Below, piece after piece: positions 34,689-43,966 of a stretch of DNA of 64,000 nucleotides. Source of the stretch: an uncultured Bdellovibrionales bacterium (GTDB lineage Bacteria; Bdellovibrionota; Bdellovibrionia; Bdellovibrionales; UBA1609); the NCBI GenBank assembly GCA_903833275.1, contig CAILEP010000006.1, positions 195,652 through 259,651 on the forward strand, read 5' to 3'. The notes below the pieces were generated by a model. It saw only the letters and a list, made by a program, of their open reading frames with translations. It ran no database searches and was not told the origin of the DNA. Position 1 is the stretch's first letter. Each line of letters opens with the position of its first letter. The position numbers and the translations under genes were made by a program.

Positions 34689-36190
34689 GATTGAGAAAAA
34701 TCGAAAAGGTGGCCATTGCCAATCGAGGCGAGGTGGCGGTTAGAATCATCCATGCTTGTCGAGACCTTGGGCTTGAGACTGTGCTTTTGCACTCTGAAGC
34801 TGACGTCGACACATTGGCATTCAGAATGGCTGACGAGCGTGTTTTAATTGGGCCGGCCGAAAGCGCGAAATCCTATCTTGATATCGAAAAAAACATTTTG
34901 GCGGCCGTCGGCTCTGGGGCTGATGCAATTCACCCGGGCTTTGGTTTTTTGTCAGAGAACGCTGATTTTGCGGAGGCCTGTGAGAAGAAACATTTGATTT
35001 TTATTGGCCCGTCGCCCGAATCGATTCGCTTATTTGGCGACAAGGTTTCAGCAAAGCAGCTGGTTAAGCGTGCGGGTGGGCCGGTGATACCCGGGTATGA
35101 GGGCGATGACCAAAGCGAAGAGCGATTGCTCGCCGAAATTGAAAAAATGGGCCCGCCCGTCATCGTTAAGGCAGCGGGTGGCGGCGGTGGTCGTGGTATG
35201 CGTGTGGTGCGATCAATGCCAGAGGCACTTGAGTCGATTCGCTCTGCGCGTCGAGAGGCAAAGAGCGCATTTGGGTCTGAAAAAGTATTTCTTGAAAAAT
35301 ATCTCGATCATGCAAAACACATTGAGTTTCAAATCTTCGGCGACTCGAGTGGTCGCATTTTTAACCTTTTCGAACGCGAGTGCTCGGTTCAGCGGCGCCA
35401 CCAAAAAATAATTGAAGAGGCCCCGGCGGCCAAGCTTGACCCGACAGTTCGTCGTCGAATGGCCAAGGTGGCTGTCGAAATTGCCGAGACCGCAAAGTAC
35501 AGTGGTGCGGGTACAATTGAATTTCTATATCAAGACGGCGAATTTTATTTTATGGAGATGAACACTCGTCTTCAGGTCGAACACCCCGTCACCGAGCTCG
35601 TGCTTGGCGTTGATCTGGTAAAAGCGCAGATTTTAACGGCGCAGGGGCAAGGGCTTTTGTGGGCACAGAATGAGTTGGCTCCGCGCGGGCATGCTATTGA
35701 ATGCAGAGTTTATGCCGAAGACCCTTTTCGCGGGGGAGTGCCCTCCACCGGTACAATTCAATATTTGCACTTTGAGCCGGGCCCAGGTCGGCGCTATGAA
35801 TGCGGCCTCGAAGTCGGCGATAAAGTTTCTTCGCATTATGACCCAATGATTGCAAAAGTAATCGTTTGGGACGAGTCGCGCCCACGCGCCCTTCGTAAGA
35901 TGGTTGAGACTTTGCGTGAGTGTGTGATTTTTGGAGTGCGCACGAATATCCCTTACCTTATTAAGATTTTGCAAAATACAGAGTTCGTCGAAGGCAAGAT
36001 GTCGACCCAGTTTATTGACACCTATTTTAAAAATGGCTTGGTCGATGTTGAGACGAGCAACGACATTCGTGAACTCGCGAAGCGGCTCGAGTCGGCCAAT
36101 GCGCTTGGTGAGTTGGCGCCAAGTGGTGGCGCGGGAGTGAGTGGCGGTCGGGCAGCAGAAAAAAGCCCGTGGTTAATATCCAAAAGTTGA
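34673..36190 (+). CDS. mccA: Methylcrotonyl-CoA carboxylase, biotin carboxylase (alpha) subunit lacking the biotin domain
   Basis: 505 residues. VAIANRGEVAVRIIHACRDLG starts the biotin-carboxylase domain; the ATP-grasp loop is KAAGGGGGRGMR; FMEMNTRLQVEHPVTE carries the catalytic residues; the C-terminal domain ends near 460. It carboxylates biotin with ATP and bicarbonate. Most MCC alpha subunits are about 660 residues and carry their own biotinyl domain. Here that domain is encoded by the next gene. The ATG at 34673 overlaps the hydratase stop; a TTG at 34692 is an alternative. Confidence 0.9.
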   Translation: MGKAVRLRKIEKVAIANRGEVAVRIIHACRDLGLETVLLHSEADVDTLAFRMADERVLIGPAESAKSYLDIEKNILAAVGSGADAIHPGFGFLSENADFAEACEKKHLIFIGPSPESIRLFGDKVSAKQLVKRAGGPVIPGYEGDDQSEERLLAEIEKMGPPVIVKAAGGGGGRGMRVVRSMPEALESIRSARREAKSAFGSEKVFLEKYLDHAKHIEFQIFGDSSGRIFNLFERECSVQRRHQKIIEEAPAAKLDPTVRRRMAKVAVEIAETAKYSGAGTIEFLYQDGEFYFMEMNTRLQVEHPVTELVLGVDLVKAQILTAQGQGLLWAQNELAPRGHAIECRVYAEDPFRGGVPSTGTIQYLHFEPGPGRRYECGLEVGDKVSSHYDPMIAKVIVWDESRPRALRKMVETLRECVIFGVRTNIPYLIKILQNTEFVEGKMSTQFIDTYFKNGLVDVETSNDIRELAKRLESANALGELAPSGGAGVSGGRAAEKSPWLISKS

Positions 36191-36203
36191 TTGAGAGAAA
36201 AAT

Positions 36204-36578
36204 TTGAAAGAACAGAGATTTGAATTAAATGGTCGTGTGCACAAAGTCAGGTCGATGAAGATCGGCGCTGACGTATGGCTGCACGTCGATGGGCGCACCT
36301 ATGTGGTTGCCCCAGAGGCCAAAAAGAAAAGCGCGAGCGCAGGCGGGGTCGAATCAGCAACAGATTCGGTCGAGTCGCCTATGCCTGGTAAAATTTTGAA
36401 GATCAATGCGAAGGTCGGCGATTTAGTTGAGGCCAACCAAGTCTTGATCGTAATGGAAGCTATGAAAATGGAGTACAGTCTGACTTCGGCTATTAAGGGA
36501 AAAGTGAAAATCGTAAAGGCCAAAGAGGGCGAGCAAGTTGAACTCAACCAAGTTTTAATTGAGGTTGAAAAGATATGA
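36204..36578 (+). CDS. Biotin carboxyl carrier protein of the carboxylase
   Basis: 124 residues from a TTG at 36204. An N-terminal 45 residues precede an Ala/Ser/Lys linker and a biotinyl domain (about 55-124) with the biotin-acceptor lysine in VMEAMKMEYSL. The preceding MPGKILKINAKVGD and following IKGKVKIVKAKEGEQVE are typical. It carries CO2 between the biotin carboxylase and carboxyltransferase subunits. It lies 13 bases after the biotin carboxylase gene in a different frame, with its own start, and overlaps the lyase gene by four bases. Confidence 0.88.
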   Translation: MKEQRFELNGRVHKVRSMKIGADVWLHVDGRTYVVAPEAKKKSASAGGVESATDSVESPMPGKILKINAKVGDLVEANQVLIVMEAMKMEYSLTSAIKGKVKIVKAKEGEQVELNQVLIEVEKI

Positions 36579-37495
36579 GCAAGAAAATTCAGATCGTTGA
36601 AGTCGGCCCGCGTGATGGTTTGCAAAATGAGAAGAAAGTTTTAGATCACAACGCTAAAATTGAATTGATTAAAAAACTTGCCGAAACCGGCCTCAAGAGA
36701 ATCGAAATCGGTGCCTTTGTTTCGCCAACTTGGGTGCCGCAAATGTCGGGTAGCATTGAACTCGTGCGAGATATTTTAAAGCTTCAGTCTCAAGGGGCAA
36801 TTGCCCGTAACATTCAATTGTCCTGCCTTGTGCCGAATGCCCGCGGGATGGAAGACGCACTTAAGTCAGGCATCACCGAAGTCGCTATTTTCGGCGCCTG
36901 CAGCGAAACATTTTCTAAGAAAAACATCAATTGTTCGATCGCGGAGAGCTTCATTCGATTTCGGCAAGTGATGGAAATGGCTAAGTATCATAAAATTAAA
37001 GTTCGAGGTTATCTCTCGACCGCGTTTGGTTGCCCCTATGAAGGTAAAGTGGCCGAAACTCGAGTCGTAAGGCTCGTGCGTGCGATGATCAAAATGGGCG
37101 CCTATGAAGTTTCGGTCGGAGATACGATTGGTGTGGCGACCCCGAAACAGGTGAACAGTCTTTTGAAAAAAGTGTTACACGTCGCAAAGCCAGGCCAGAT
37201 TGCCATGCATTATCATGATACACGTGGCACCTCACTTGCCAATGTTTGCGCCAGTTTAGAGTTTGGGGTTCGAACTTTCGATTCGAGCATCGGTGGTTTG
37301 GGCGGCTGCCCCTATGCCAAGGGTGCAACTGGCAATTTGGCCACCGAAGATCTCGTCTATCTTTTAAAAGGCATGGGTTACGATGTGCCGATTGACCTTG
37401 AAAAGCTGATCCAAATAAAGAAATGGACTGAAGAAAAGCTGGGTCGGGAGCTGCCTTCGCGGGTGGGTAAGGCCGGAGCCTGGAATATCGAATAA
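36575..37495 (+). CDS. mvaB: Hydroxymethylglutaryl-CoA lyase
   Basis: 306 residues, family length about 300. TIM barrel of the DRE-TIM family: VEVGPRDGLQNEKK supplies the metal-binding Asp and catalytic Arg, MHYHDTRGT supplies the metal-binding histidines, and GGLGGCPYAKGATGN holds the catalytic Cys loop. It splits HMG-CoA into acetoacetate and acetyl-CoA, the last step of leucine breakdown. ATGA overlap with the biotin carrier gene. Last gene of the cluster. Confidence 0.93.
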   Translation: MSKKIQIVEVGPRDGLQNEKKVLDHNAKIELIKKLAETGLKRIEIGAFVSPTWVPQMSGSIELVRDILKLQSQGAIARNIQLSCLVPNARGMEDALKSGITEVAIFGACSETFSKKNINCSIAESFIRFRQVMEMAKYHKIKVRGYLSTAFGCPYEGKVAETRVVRLVRAMIKMGAYEVSVGDTIGVATPKQVNSLLKKVLHVAKPGQIAMHYHDTRGTSLANVCASLEFGVRTFDSSIGGLGGCPYAKGATGNLATEDLVYLLKGMGYDVPIDLEKLIQIKKWTEEKLGRELPSRVGKAGAWNIE

Positions 37496-37547
37496 AGTCA
37501 AATAGGCCCACCAATTAACCTGGCTCTCATTTTGCTAGGTCATCTTA

Positions 37548-38990
37548 TTGATGATGCGTTTTCTCGGGATTTTCTCTTCAATTATCAGTTTATTTACACT
37601 CAGTTGGTGCCTAAGCCGTTGGCTAGGCCCGCAGCACTGTATTAATTCTAGCTTGGTTAGTAAAGTTGTCATGGAGCCAGGTCACGAGATCACCCAAGCC
37701 TGCGACCCAATGGTGCAATTAACGGCCCCTGCTGTGACCTATGATTTGATTAAAACTGGGTTGGTTGAGCGGCTTGATCACTTAGAGACCATGAGGGCTT
37801 ACGTCGGCGCGACCGACGCGCGCACTCAAATCACCATCAATCGCCAAGCTCAAAATCAAGTTCTATTTCAACCGGGCGAAATCGTTGTGAGCTACGACCA
37901 AGCGATGGTCCCGGGGTTAGTTGAGCGCGCCCTTTTGTATCAGCATTTTTCGGGCGAGACTGATTTTGCGGCTGCTGTTAAATCAGATTTTTTGTGGGGG
38001 CAATTTGTAACCCATGGGCCGATCGAGTCACAAATGTGGACCTCGGCGTTAAGTGGGATGAATGGCTATTGTCACTCAGATCACGTTCTCTTGGCTCACC
38101 GTGCTTATTGCACGGCCCACAATGAGTACAACGATAGTTTCATTACCGACTACGAACTGGGCCCGACACCGTGGAGTCTCGTGCCCTACTTTGTTTCGAC
38201 AATTCGAAGACTCTATGAAGAGCAGCCGCTCGATAAAAAAGATGAATTTCTCAAGAATCTAATTTTTCTCAGCGAACCTGAAAGTTCAGCCTTCGATCAT
38301 TGGCCCCAAATATCGAGTTTAAAAAAGCTCGATGATGTGTTTTTGGTTCAGGCTAAGAATTTTTTAATCCCGCTAATGTTGCCGGCGATTCAAGTTGATC
38401 GAGCAATCGGTGAGACTCTTTTTAATAAGAAAGACTCGATTGATTATGTGGTGATTGGCCGCTCGGCGCGTGAAACATTCGCTAGCGACATTTGGCAAGG
38501 CCAAGTCGCGAAGCAAGTGGCGCTCGCGCAGACACCGACCATTATCGAGTTGGGTTTGCAGAAATATTTCTACCCGAGCGACATCGGCTTCAATATAGGT
38601 CGCTCTGAAATTGTTAAGCAGCACAAAATTCGAAATCTTGCCTATATTTCGTGCGAGGTACCAGAAATTGATAATCTTCTTGATCTGCAAAGTGTTTCTG
38701 CTCACGTCACTTACGTGCGCGATTGCGACAGTCACATCGATTGGTCGGCCGCCTTCTCGCAGGGCTTGCCCAATTATCTCTCACATCATCTCGAAATTGA
38801 ATTTATTGAATTTAATATCTCGGCGTTGAGGCTTGCAAAGCGCCTCAACGGTACGCTTCGCGATGTCGAGAATATTTCGGCGTGGCAGCGTTGGTTAAAA
38901 TGGCAAAAGGTTGTGGCCGACGATGAGCCAACTATTTCACGCCCGCTCGCCGTTATCGACGGCGTACGTCGATTTCGAATTACTCACTAA
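37548..38990 (+). CDS. Hypothetical protein with an N-terminal signal or anchor
   Basis: 480 residues. A hydrophobic segment (about 3-24, [23 protein letters not shown]) suggests export. The rest is soluble, with several cysteines (for example near 31, 52, 174, 187) that could form disulfides. [32 protein letters not shown] Cys/His-rich stretch lies near residue 170-195. I recognise no family. It sits between the leucine cluster and the convergent CoA operon, overlapping panD's end by four bases, and appears to be expressed on its own. Confidence 0.7.
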   Translation: MMMRFLGIFSSIISLFTLSWCLSRWLGPQHCINSSLVSKVVMEPGHEITQACDPMVQLTAPAVTYDLIKTGLVERLDHLETMRAYVGATDARTQITINRQAQNQVLFQPGEIVVSYDQAMVPGLVERALLYQHFSGETDFAAAVKSDFLWGQFVTHGPIESQMWTSALSGMNGYCHSDHVLLAHRAYCTAHNEYNDSFITDYELGPTPWSLVPYFVSTIRRLYEEQPLDKKDEFLKNLIFLSEPESSAFDHWPQISSLKKLDDVFLVQAKNFLIPLMLPAIQVDRAIGETLFNKKDSIDYVVIGRSARETFASDIWQGQVAKQVALAQTPTIIELGLQKYFYPSDIGFNIGRSEIVKQHKIRNLAYISCEVPEIDNLLDLQSVSAHVTYVRDCDSHIDWSAAFSQGLPNYLSHHLEIEFIEFNISALRLAKRLNGTLRDVENISAWQRWLKWQKVVADDEPTISRPLAVIDGVRRFRITH

Positions 38991-39382
38991 AGTACAAGTT
39001 CGCGGTCTAACACACTTGGTAAATCAAACGTGTGATGCACTTCGAGGGGTTCGTTGAGACGATTGACGCGAACGAGTTTTGGTTTATGTTGGGCGGCCTC
39101 GGCTTCAGTATAACTCGCGTAGGCGCAGATTATTACGATATCACCAGCGTGAACTTTGCGAGCGGCAGCGCCATTGAGGCAAATCTGACCCGGCTTACCA
39201 AGAATAACGTAAGTCGTAAAGCGTTCGCCGTTGTTGCAGTTGTAGATGTCGACTTGTTCGAACGGAATTAACCCGGCCAACTGACAAAGCGTAGGGTCAA
39301 TCGATATCGAGCCCTCATAATTAAGATCGGCCTCGGTCACTGTGGCACGATGGATTTTACATTTAAGCATTTGCGTGAGCAT
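38987..39382 (-). CDS. panD: Aspartate 1-decarboxylase
   Basis: 131 residues. [25 protein letters not shown] contains the self-cleavage site Gly24-Ser25, which generates the pyruvoyl cofactor. [10 protein letters not shown] and [12 protein letters not shown] are further PanD blocks. It makes beta-alanine for pantothenate. Its start overlaps the coaX 3' end by 20 bases. Last gene of the CoA operon. Confidence 0.93.
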   Translation of the reverse strand: MLTQMLKCKIHRATVTEADLNYEGSISIDPTLCQLAGLIPFEQVDIYNCNNGERFTTYVILGKPGQICLNGAAARKVHAGDIVIICAYASYTEAEAAQHKPKLVRVNRLNEPLEVHHTFDLPSVLDRELVL

Positions 39383-40172
39383 GAGCCCTCCGTTCTTTTT
39401 TTACATTCATACTTAGAGCAAGATAAAGACCTTTTAGAACCAAGTCAGAAACTTCGACATCAAATAGATTGGTGCCATGAAACAGGCTGGCAAAGCCACC
39501 GGTGCCGACAATCCTGGCCGGCGCGCCATCGAAGCATTCTGAAATCATTCGGCTCGATAATTCTTTTACTGCCCCAATTGCGCCGAAGTAGAGGCCTGAT
39601 TGAATCCCCTCGACCGTCGAGCGCCCAAGTGCTTTTTCGGGCTGCACAATTTCAACCGAAGGCAGTTTTGAGGTGTTGGTCTCAAGCGCCGCCATCGAAA
39701 TTCGAAGCCCAGGGATAATGGCCCCTCCCAAAAACTCATGTTTGTGGCTGATAGCGCAAATCGTGGTGGCAGTGCCCATGTCGACAATGATCAAGTTCTC
39801 ATTCGGAAAGAGGTGGGTGGCAGAAATTGCATTGGCGATTCGGTCAGAGCCGAGCTCGACCGGGTTAAGGTAGCGAATATTGAGGCCGGTTTTGACACCT
39901 GCTTGAAGTACGAATGGCTCAAGATTATTAAAGTATTTTCGACAAGCATTTTTCAGAGAGTGCAAAATTTCGGGCACAACGGTGCAAACCGCAATTTGAG
40001 CAATCTGATCTGGGTCGATTTCATTTTCTCGCAAAACCGAGCGCAAGAAAACTCCGATTTCGTCGGAGCTTGATGCGGTTTTTGATGAGCGGCGAAATTG
40101 AAAAAGCAGATTGTCTTGATCGAAGACGCCGCCGTAGATTTGGCTATTGCCGATATCAAGGCAAAGGATCAT
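39363..40172 (-). CDS. coaX: Type III pantothenate kinase
   Basis: 269 residues. The ASKHA-fold phosphate-binding motif is [15 protein letters not shown], followed by [15 protein letters not shown] and [14 protein letters not shown], all CoaX hallmarks. It phosphorylates pantothenate, the first committed step to CoA, is insensitive to CoA feedback by family knowledge, and usually needs a monovalent cation. ATGA overlap with coaBC upstream. Confidence 0.93.
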   Translation of the reverse strand: MILCLDIGNSQIYGGVFDQDNLLFQFRRSSKTASSSDEIGVFLRSVLRENEIDPDQIAQIAVCTVVPEILHSLKNACRKYFNNLEPFVLQAGVKTGLNIRYLNPVELGSDRIANAISATHLFPNENLIIVDMGTATTICAISHKHEFLGGAIIPGLRISMAALETNTSKLPSVEIVQPEKALGRSTVEGIQSGLYFGAIGAVKELSSRMISECFDGAPARIVGTGGFASLFHGTNLFDVEVSDLVLKGLYLALSMNVKKERRAHAHANA

Positions 40173-41503
40173 AAGGGCCCCTTGTTAAGATCAGTTGAAT
40201 TGGATAACTTTGGTAAGTCGCGAATAATCTCAGTCAGTTTCAATGCAAGGTCGGTTGTCGAGCTCAGCGATTCGCCCCGACCATCCGCCGATAACAATCG
40301 AAAAGGGTGCTCGCCGCGGGTGCGGTCGATTTCGGTCTCGTCATTGTGGACGACGAAATCAACCATTGGAGTTGACGCTTGGTTTTTTAGAAAGAGTTTC
40401 TGCGCCGCCTGGAGGTTGGCTTCCTGGTCTTTCGATTTAGTCAGTTTAAAGGCAATCACCGGCAGCATCGGGTTATGTGCATATTCTTTTATAGAATGAA
40501 GGATTTTTTTTGCGGGCTTCAACACAATTGTAAGCGGCTCGGTCGAACTCAACTTTAAGTTTTCACTGGGTTGATATTTTTCACCCTTGGTTTCGAGATG
40601 ATCGACCGCAAAGTCGCTGATCGCCGCAAGGTGGATAACTGCGTTGAATTTGTGGGCAACTAACGTTTCGCGAAGTGTTTGATCAAGATCTTGGGCCGTA
40701 GTGAATGGCAAAAGCTGCAGGCGGCTCGCTGCGCCAGCCGTTTTCGGCAGTTCAGCATCCTGGCTGTGTAGGCCCACAACATCAAAGCCTTTGGCGACCA
40801 GCGCGTCGCAAATGAGCGCGCCGGTATGACCTGTGCTGGTGTTGGCAAGAGAGCGTACTCCGTCGATAAGTTCTCGCGTGCCGCCAAAGGTGACGAGAAC
40901 TTTTGTGTTCGCCTGAGTTGGGCGAGATAATTCTGGCGACGGGCTCGTCGCGGTGGGGGCTTCGGTTAGCGAGGCATTGATTGCAGCTAAGATTTGTTCG
41001 GGCTCCTGCATTTTGCCGACACCCTCTTCGCCACAAGCCAGAACGCCTTCGTTCGGCCAGAGAATTTTGAAATTGCGTTGTCGAAGAGCGGCTATATTTT
41101 GTTGCACAATCGGGGCCTGCCACATCACCACGTTCATGGCGGGCGCGACAATTATAGGTTTGTGAGGCTCATAGGCGAGCACGAGAGTTGAAATAAAATC
41201 GTCGGCCAGCCCGTGAGCCAAAGCGCCAATATGATGGGAAGTCAGGGGCGCGATAACAAAAAGATCGGCCTCGCGCGCGAGACGGATGTGATCCATCATG
41301 TGGCCGCGCAAAAATGAATTCGAAATTACGGGTTTGCCAGTGAGCCCCTCAAGAGTCGCTTCGCCGACAAATTTCAGTGCCGAATCGGTTGCCACGACCT
41401 GCACCTCGTAGTTCGCCTTTATGAGTGCCGAAATAACAGTGCAAGCTTTGTAACAAGCAATCGAACCGGTGAGGCCAAAAAGAATTTTTTTCTGCTTAGT
41501 CAT
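40169..41503 (-). CDS. coaBC: Bifunctional phosphopantothenoylcysteine decarboxylase/synthetase
   Basis: 444 residues. The N-terminal CoaC flavoprotein domain (about 1-185) has GLTGSIACYKACTVI, APLTSHHIGALAHGLADD, the PAMNVVMW motif and the ACGEEGVGKM flap. The C-terminal CoaB domain (about 205-440) begins VLVTFGGTRELIDGVRSLANTSTGHTG. Together they convert 4'-phosphopantothenate and cysteine to 4'-phosphopantetheine. It lies between panC (3-base gap) and coaX. Confidence 0.93.
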   Translation of the reverse strand: MTKQKKILFGLTGSIACYKACTVISALIKANYEVQVVATDSALKFVGEATLEGLTGKPVISNSFLRGHMMDHIRLAREADLFVIAPLTSHHIGALAHGLADDFISTLVLAYEPHKPIIVAPAMNVVMWQAPIVQQNIAALRQRNFKILWPNEGVLACGEEGVGKMQEPEQILAAINASLTEAPTATSPSPELSRPTQANTKVLVTFGGTRELIDGVRSLANTSTGHTGALICDALVAKGFDVVGLHSQDAELPKTAGAASRLQLLPFTTAQDLDQTLRETLVAHKFNAVIHLAAISDFAVDHLETKGEKYQPSENLKLSSTEPLTIVLKPAKKILHSIKEYAHNPMLPVIAFKLTKSKDQEANLQAAQKLFLKNQASTPMVDFVVHNDETEIDRTRGEHPFRLLSADGRGESLSSTTDLALKLTEIIRDLPKLSNSTDLNKGPL

Positions 41504-41506
41504 AGA

Positions 41507-42280
41507 TTAGCTCCTTGCCTCAATCGCCATGTTATCGATGAGTCGAACGCCCTCGAGGTTGGCTGCGATCAATCGGCGGCCCCAATGCTCTTCGCAATAT
41601 TCAACTTCAAACCCAGAGTCGGTAAGAACGCGACGGGCCTCTTCGCAGCTCGTAGAGTTTTCGAGTGCGCGGTAAATAAGAGCCGCTTTTTCGCGACCGG
41701 CGGCGCTCAGCCGCTCGTTTCTTGAACTCATCGCGAGGCCACTTGGTTCACGCACAGTGGGGCAGCCCACAATACGAGTCGATAGAAAAAAACTTCTTGC
41801 TAGTTGGTCGACGAGTCTAAATTGCTGAAAGTCTTTCTCGCCCATATAGCAAGCCTCGGCGCGGGCCAGACCGAGAAGTTTGGTCATGACCGTTAATACT
41901 CCGTCAAAGTGGCCGGGGCGATGAGCGCCACACAAGATTTTACTTTCGTCAGATTCAAGCACCTTGAATTTATTCTGGTCGGCATAAATTTGCTTCTCTA
42001 GGGGTAAAAGCACAAAGTCCGTATTCGCTGAAGAGAGCGTCGCCAGGTCGCGGTCGAGAGAGCGGGGGTATTTCTCAAGATCATCTTTGTTATTAAACTG
42101 AGTGGGGTTTACAAAAATACTGACCAATACGTGGTCATATTTCTTTTGAGCCGCCTGTACTAAAGAAAGGTGGCCACTGTGTAGAGCGCCCATGGTTGGC
42201 ACAAATGCGAGCGTTTGACCGTGATGGATCATTTCATCGCGAAAACGGCGCCAGTCTTCGATGTTTTCAAAAGTTTTCAT
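41507..42280 (-). CDS. panC: Pantothenate synthetase (pantoate--beta-alanine ligase)
   Basis: 257 residues, slightly short of the usual 280. VPTMGALHSGHLSLVQ contains the HxGH nucleotide-binding motif; VSIFVNPTQF and LAMSSRNERLS (the KMSKS equivalent) follow. It joins pantoate and beta-alanine using ATP. ATGA overlap with panB. Confidence 0.93.
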   Translation of the reverse strand: MKTFENIEDWRRFRDEMIHHGQTLAFVPTMGALHSGHLSLVQAAQKKYDHVLVSIFVNPTQFNNKDDLEKYPRSLDRDLATLSSANTDFVLLPLEKQIYADQNKFKVLESDESKILCGAHRPGHFDGVLTVMTKLLGLARAEACYMGEKDFQQFRLVDQLARSFFLSTRIVGCPTVREPSGLAMSSRNERLSAAGREKAALIYRALENSTSCEEARRVLTDSGFEVEYCEEHWGRRLIAANLEGVRLIDNMAIEARS

Positions 42281-43080
42281 TCATAGCTCTCTTTTGGTGA
42301 CGGAAAGGTTTGCTCTCTCACATCGTGAACATAACTATCGATCGCGGCGCGAATAACATCGGCGCCATTGGCATAGGTTCTTACAAATTTAGGAGTGAAG
42401 TCTGTATTGAGGCCAAGTAGATCTTGCCAAACTAGAATTTGCCCGTCGGTATCGGGCCCAGCGCCTATCCCAATGGTGGGTATCATAAGATTTGCGGTGA
42501 TCTCTCGCGCCAGAGCGCTCGGCACGCATTCAAGCACAACCGAAAAACAACCGGCGGCTTCAAGATCAAGTGCGGCTTTAGTGATGGCTTGAGCCGCCGA
42601 AGCTTCGCGACCCTGAACCTTATAGCCACCCAGCTGATTGACAGATTGTGGAGTCAAACCAAGGTGGCCCATGACCGGGACGCCTGACTGCACCAAGTGT
42701 TGCACAAGTTCGCAATTGCCGGCGGCCCCTTCGAGCTTTACCGCGTGGGCGCCGGCCTGCATGAGCAGGGCAACGGCGTTTACATTGTCTGAGAGAGATT
42801 TTCGAAAACTGAGAAACGGCAAATCAGCGATCACCATTTTATCGCCGGCGCCTCTTACAACAGCGGCAGTATGGGCGGCCATTAATTCTAAAGTCGCGGG
42901 TAATGTTGACGAGTGACCGTACATTGTCATGGCGAGACTGTCGCCCACAAGAAGAGCGTCGATACTGGTTTGGCTGGCGAGGCAGGCGCTCGTGTAATCA
43001 TAGCAGGTGATGAGAGACAATTTTCGAACGCGTTCGCTTTTGTCGCCGGTCTTGCGATTTTTAAATTCGAGAATGTTCAT
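42277..43080 (-). CDS. panB: Ketopantoate hydroxymethyltransferase
   Basis: 267 residues. YDYTSACLASQTSIDALLVGDSLAMTMYGH holds the metal-binding Asp residues; VMGHLGLTPQSVNQLGGY and IGIGAGPDTDGQILVWQDLLG are PanB signatures. It converts 2-ketoisovalerate to ketopantoate with methylene-tetrahydrofolate. Its start overlaps the reductase gene by 20 bases. Confidence 0.93.
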   Translation of the reverse strand: MNILEFKNRKTGDKSERVRKLSLITCYDYTSACLASQTSIDALLVGDSLAMTMYGHSSTLPATLELMAAHTAAVVRGAGDKMVIADLPFLSFRKSLSDNVNAVALLMQAGAHAVKLEGAAGNCELVQHLVQSGVPVMGHLGLTPQSVNQLGGYKVQGREASAAQAITKAALDLEAAGCFSVVLECVPSALAREITANLMIPTIGIGAGPDTDGQILVWQDLLGLNTDFTPKFVRTYANGADVIRAAIDSYVHDVREQTFPSPKESYE

Positions 43081-43804
43081 AAGTTAACTCTCCAATTGAT
43101 TTTTTCTGTTCAAGGTAAAAATTTAGAAAGGCATAGTAAAGTTTTTGGTCTGGCTGGCCGGCGAGTGCGTCGAGGTGCTGAATGAGCGTGCTGACATCCC
43201 CGCGCACGAGAGGCCCCGTTAATGCAGATTCTTGAGCATGGCCTAAATTATAAGTGATTTGCTCTAAATATGGCGTCAGTACTTCGCGAGGCAAGCCGAG
43301 ATCAGCCTCAAAGCGGGCCATCACGTGCTCCCAAAGTAGAACTGAAAAGTTGCCGCTCATCGAGCAAAGTGCGTGATAAAGTTTTTTCTTTTCTGGCGCA
43401 ATCGCCAAATTTCGATTTGGTAAATCGGGCAGTAGGTCGGGCAGGGCTGCGCGACCGGCCTCAGTGATAAAAACCATTCGCTTGTAGGTTTCAAGAGTGT
43501 AAAGGTCGGGGCCGAAGGTCATTAACGGATGAGCACCTTCAATTTGTGAATGAGTAAGGGCGCCGGAGAAGTGCATCACAGGTTTTTGCGCAGTTGAAAC
43601 CAGGTACGGGTGTTCGTGCAAAAACTCATCAATCGATCGATCAGAAATTAGAAGGAGTATGGATTTTGCTTGAGTGGCGAGCTTAACAAGCGGAGCCGTC
43701 TGGTTCTTACGTGACCAGTGGGCGCAGTTGATCTGCAGCAAACTAAAATAATGCGCCATATGCCTGGCGACACGGCCGTCGCCGATAATTAAGTACTTAT
43801 TCAT
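43061..43804 (-). CDS. Rossmann-fold DUF2520-type reductase, candidate ketopantoate reductase (PanG-like)
   Basis: 247 residues. The N-terminus YLIIGDGRVARHMAHYF is a dinucleotide-binding GxGxxA motif; the C-terminal helical half (about 120-240) matches the DUF2520 / COG5495 group rather than canonical PanE. Francisella PanG is a non-PanE ketopantoate reductase that I believe belongs to this type. As first gene of a six-gene operon holding every other step to phosphopantetheine, a role as the missing ketopantoate reductase is a strong inference. Alternatives are an unrelated imine or ketone reductase. Confidence 0.75.
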   Translation of the reverse strand: MNKYLIIGDGRVARHMAHYFSLLQINCAHWSRKNQTAPLVKLATQAKSILLLISDRSIDEFLHEHPYLVSTAQKPVMHFSGALTHSQIEGAHPLMTFGPDLYTLETYKRMVFITEAGRAALPDLLPDLPNRNLAIAPEKKKLYHALCSMSGNFSVLLWEHVMARFEADLGLPREVLTPYLEQITYNLGHAQESALTGPLVRGDVSTLIQHLDALAGQPDQKLYYAFLNFYLEQKKSIGELTYEHSRI

Positions 43805-43848
43805 GGTACCTGTCCTTTTTCATTTGTGGATCAAGTCCGTATTTTGTA

Positions 43849-43877
43849 TTTGTACCACCGCGACGAGGGGCACACAA
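43849..43877 (-). promoter_or_regulatory. Candidate promoter of the pantothenate/CoA operon
   Basis: Minus-strand TTGTGT (43872-43877) and TACAAA (43849-43854) are 17 bases apart, and the -10 is preceded by TGG as in an extended -10 element. The match is moderate. Confidence 0.4.
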
Positions 43878-43966
43878 TACTTGGGCCTTGGCGCGCTGCA
43901 TGAGAAAGTAGCAGTTTATAAACGGGCAGTCGGCGGTCGTTTGAGAGTTAGATCTTGAAAGGTAAA

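Noticed and set aside
36180..36210. Frameshift splitting a fused carboxylase alpha subunit
   Set aside because: The carrier gene has its own N-terminal 45 residues and plausible start, and the upstream gene ends after a natural linker-like tail. A sequencing error cannot be fully excluded.
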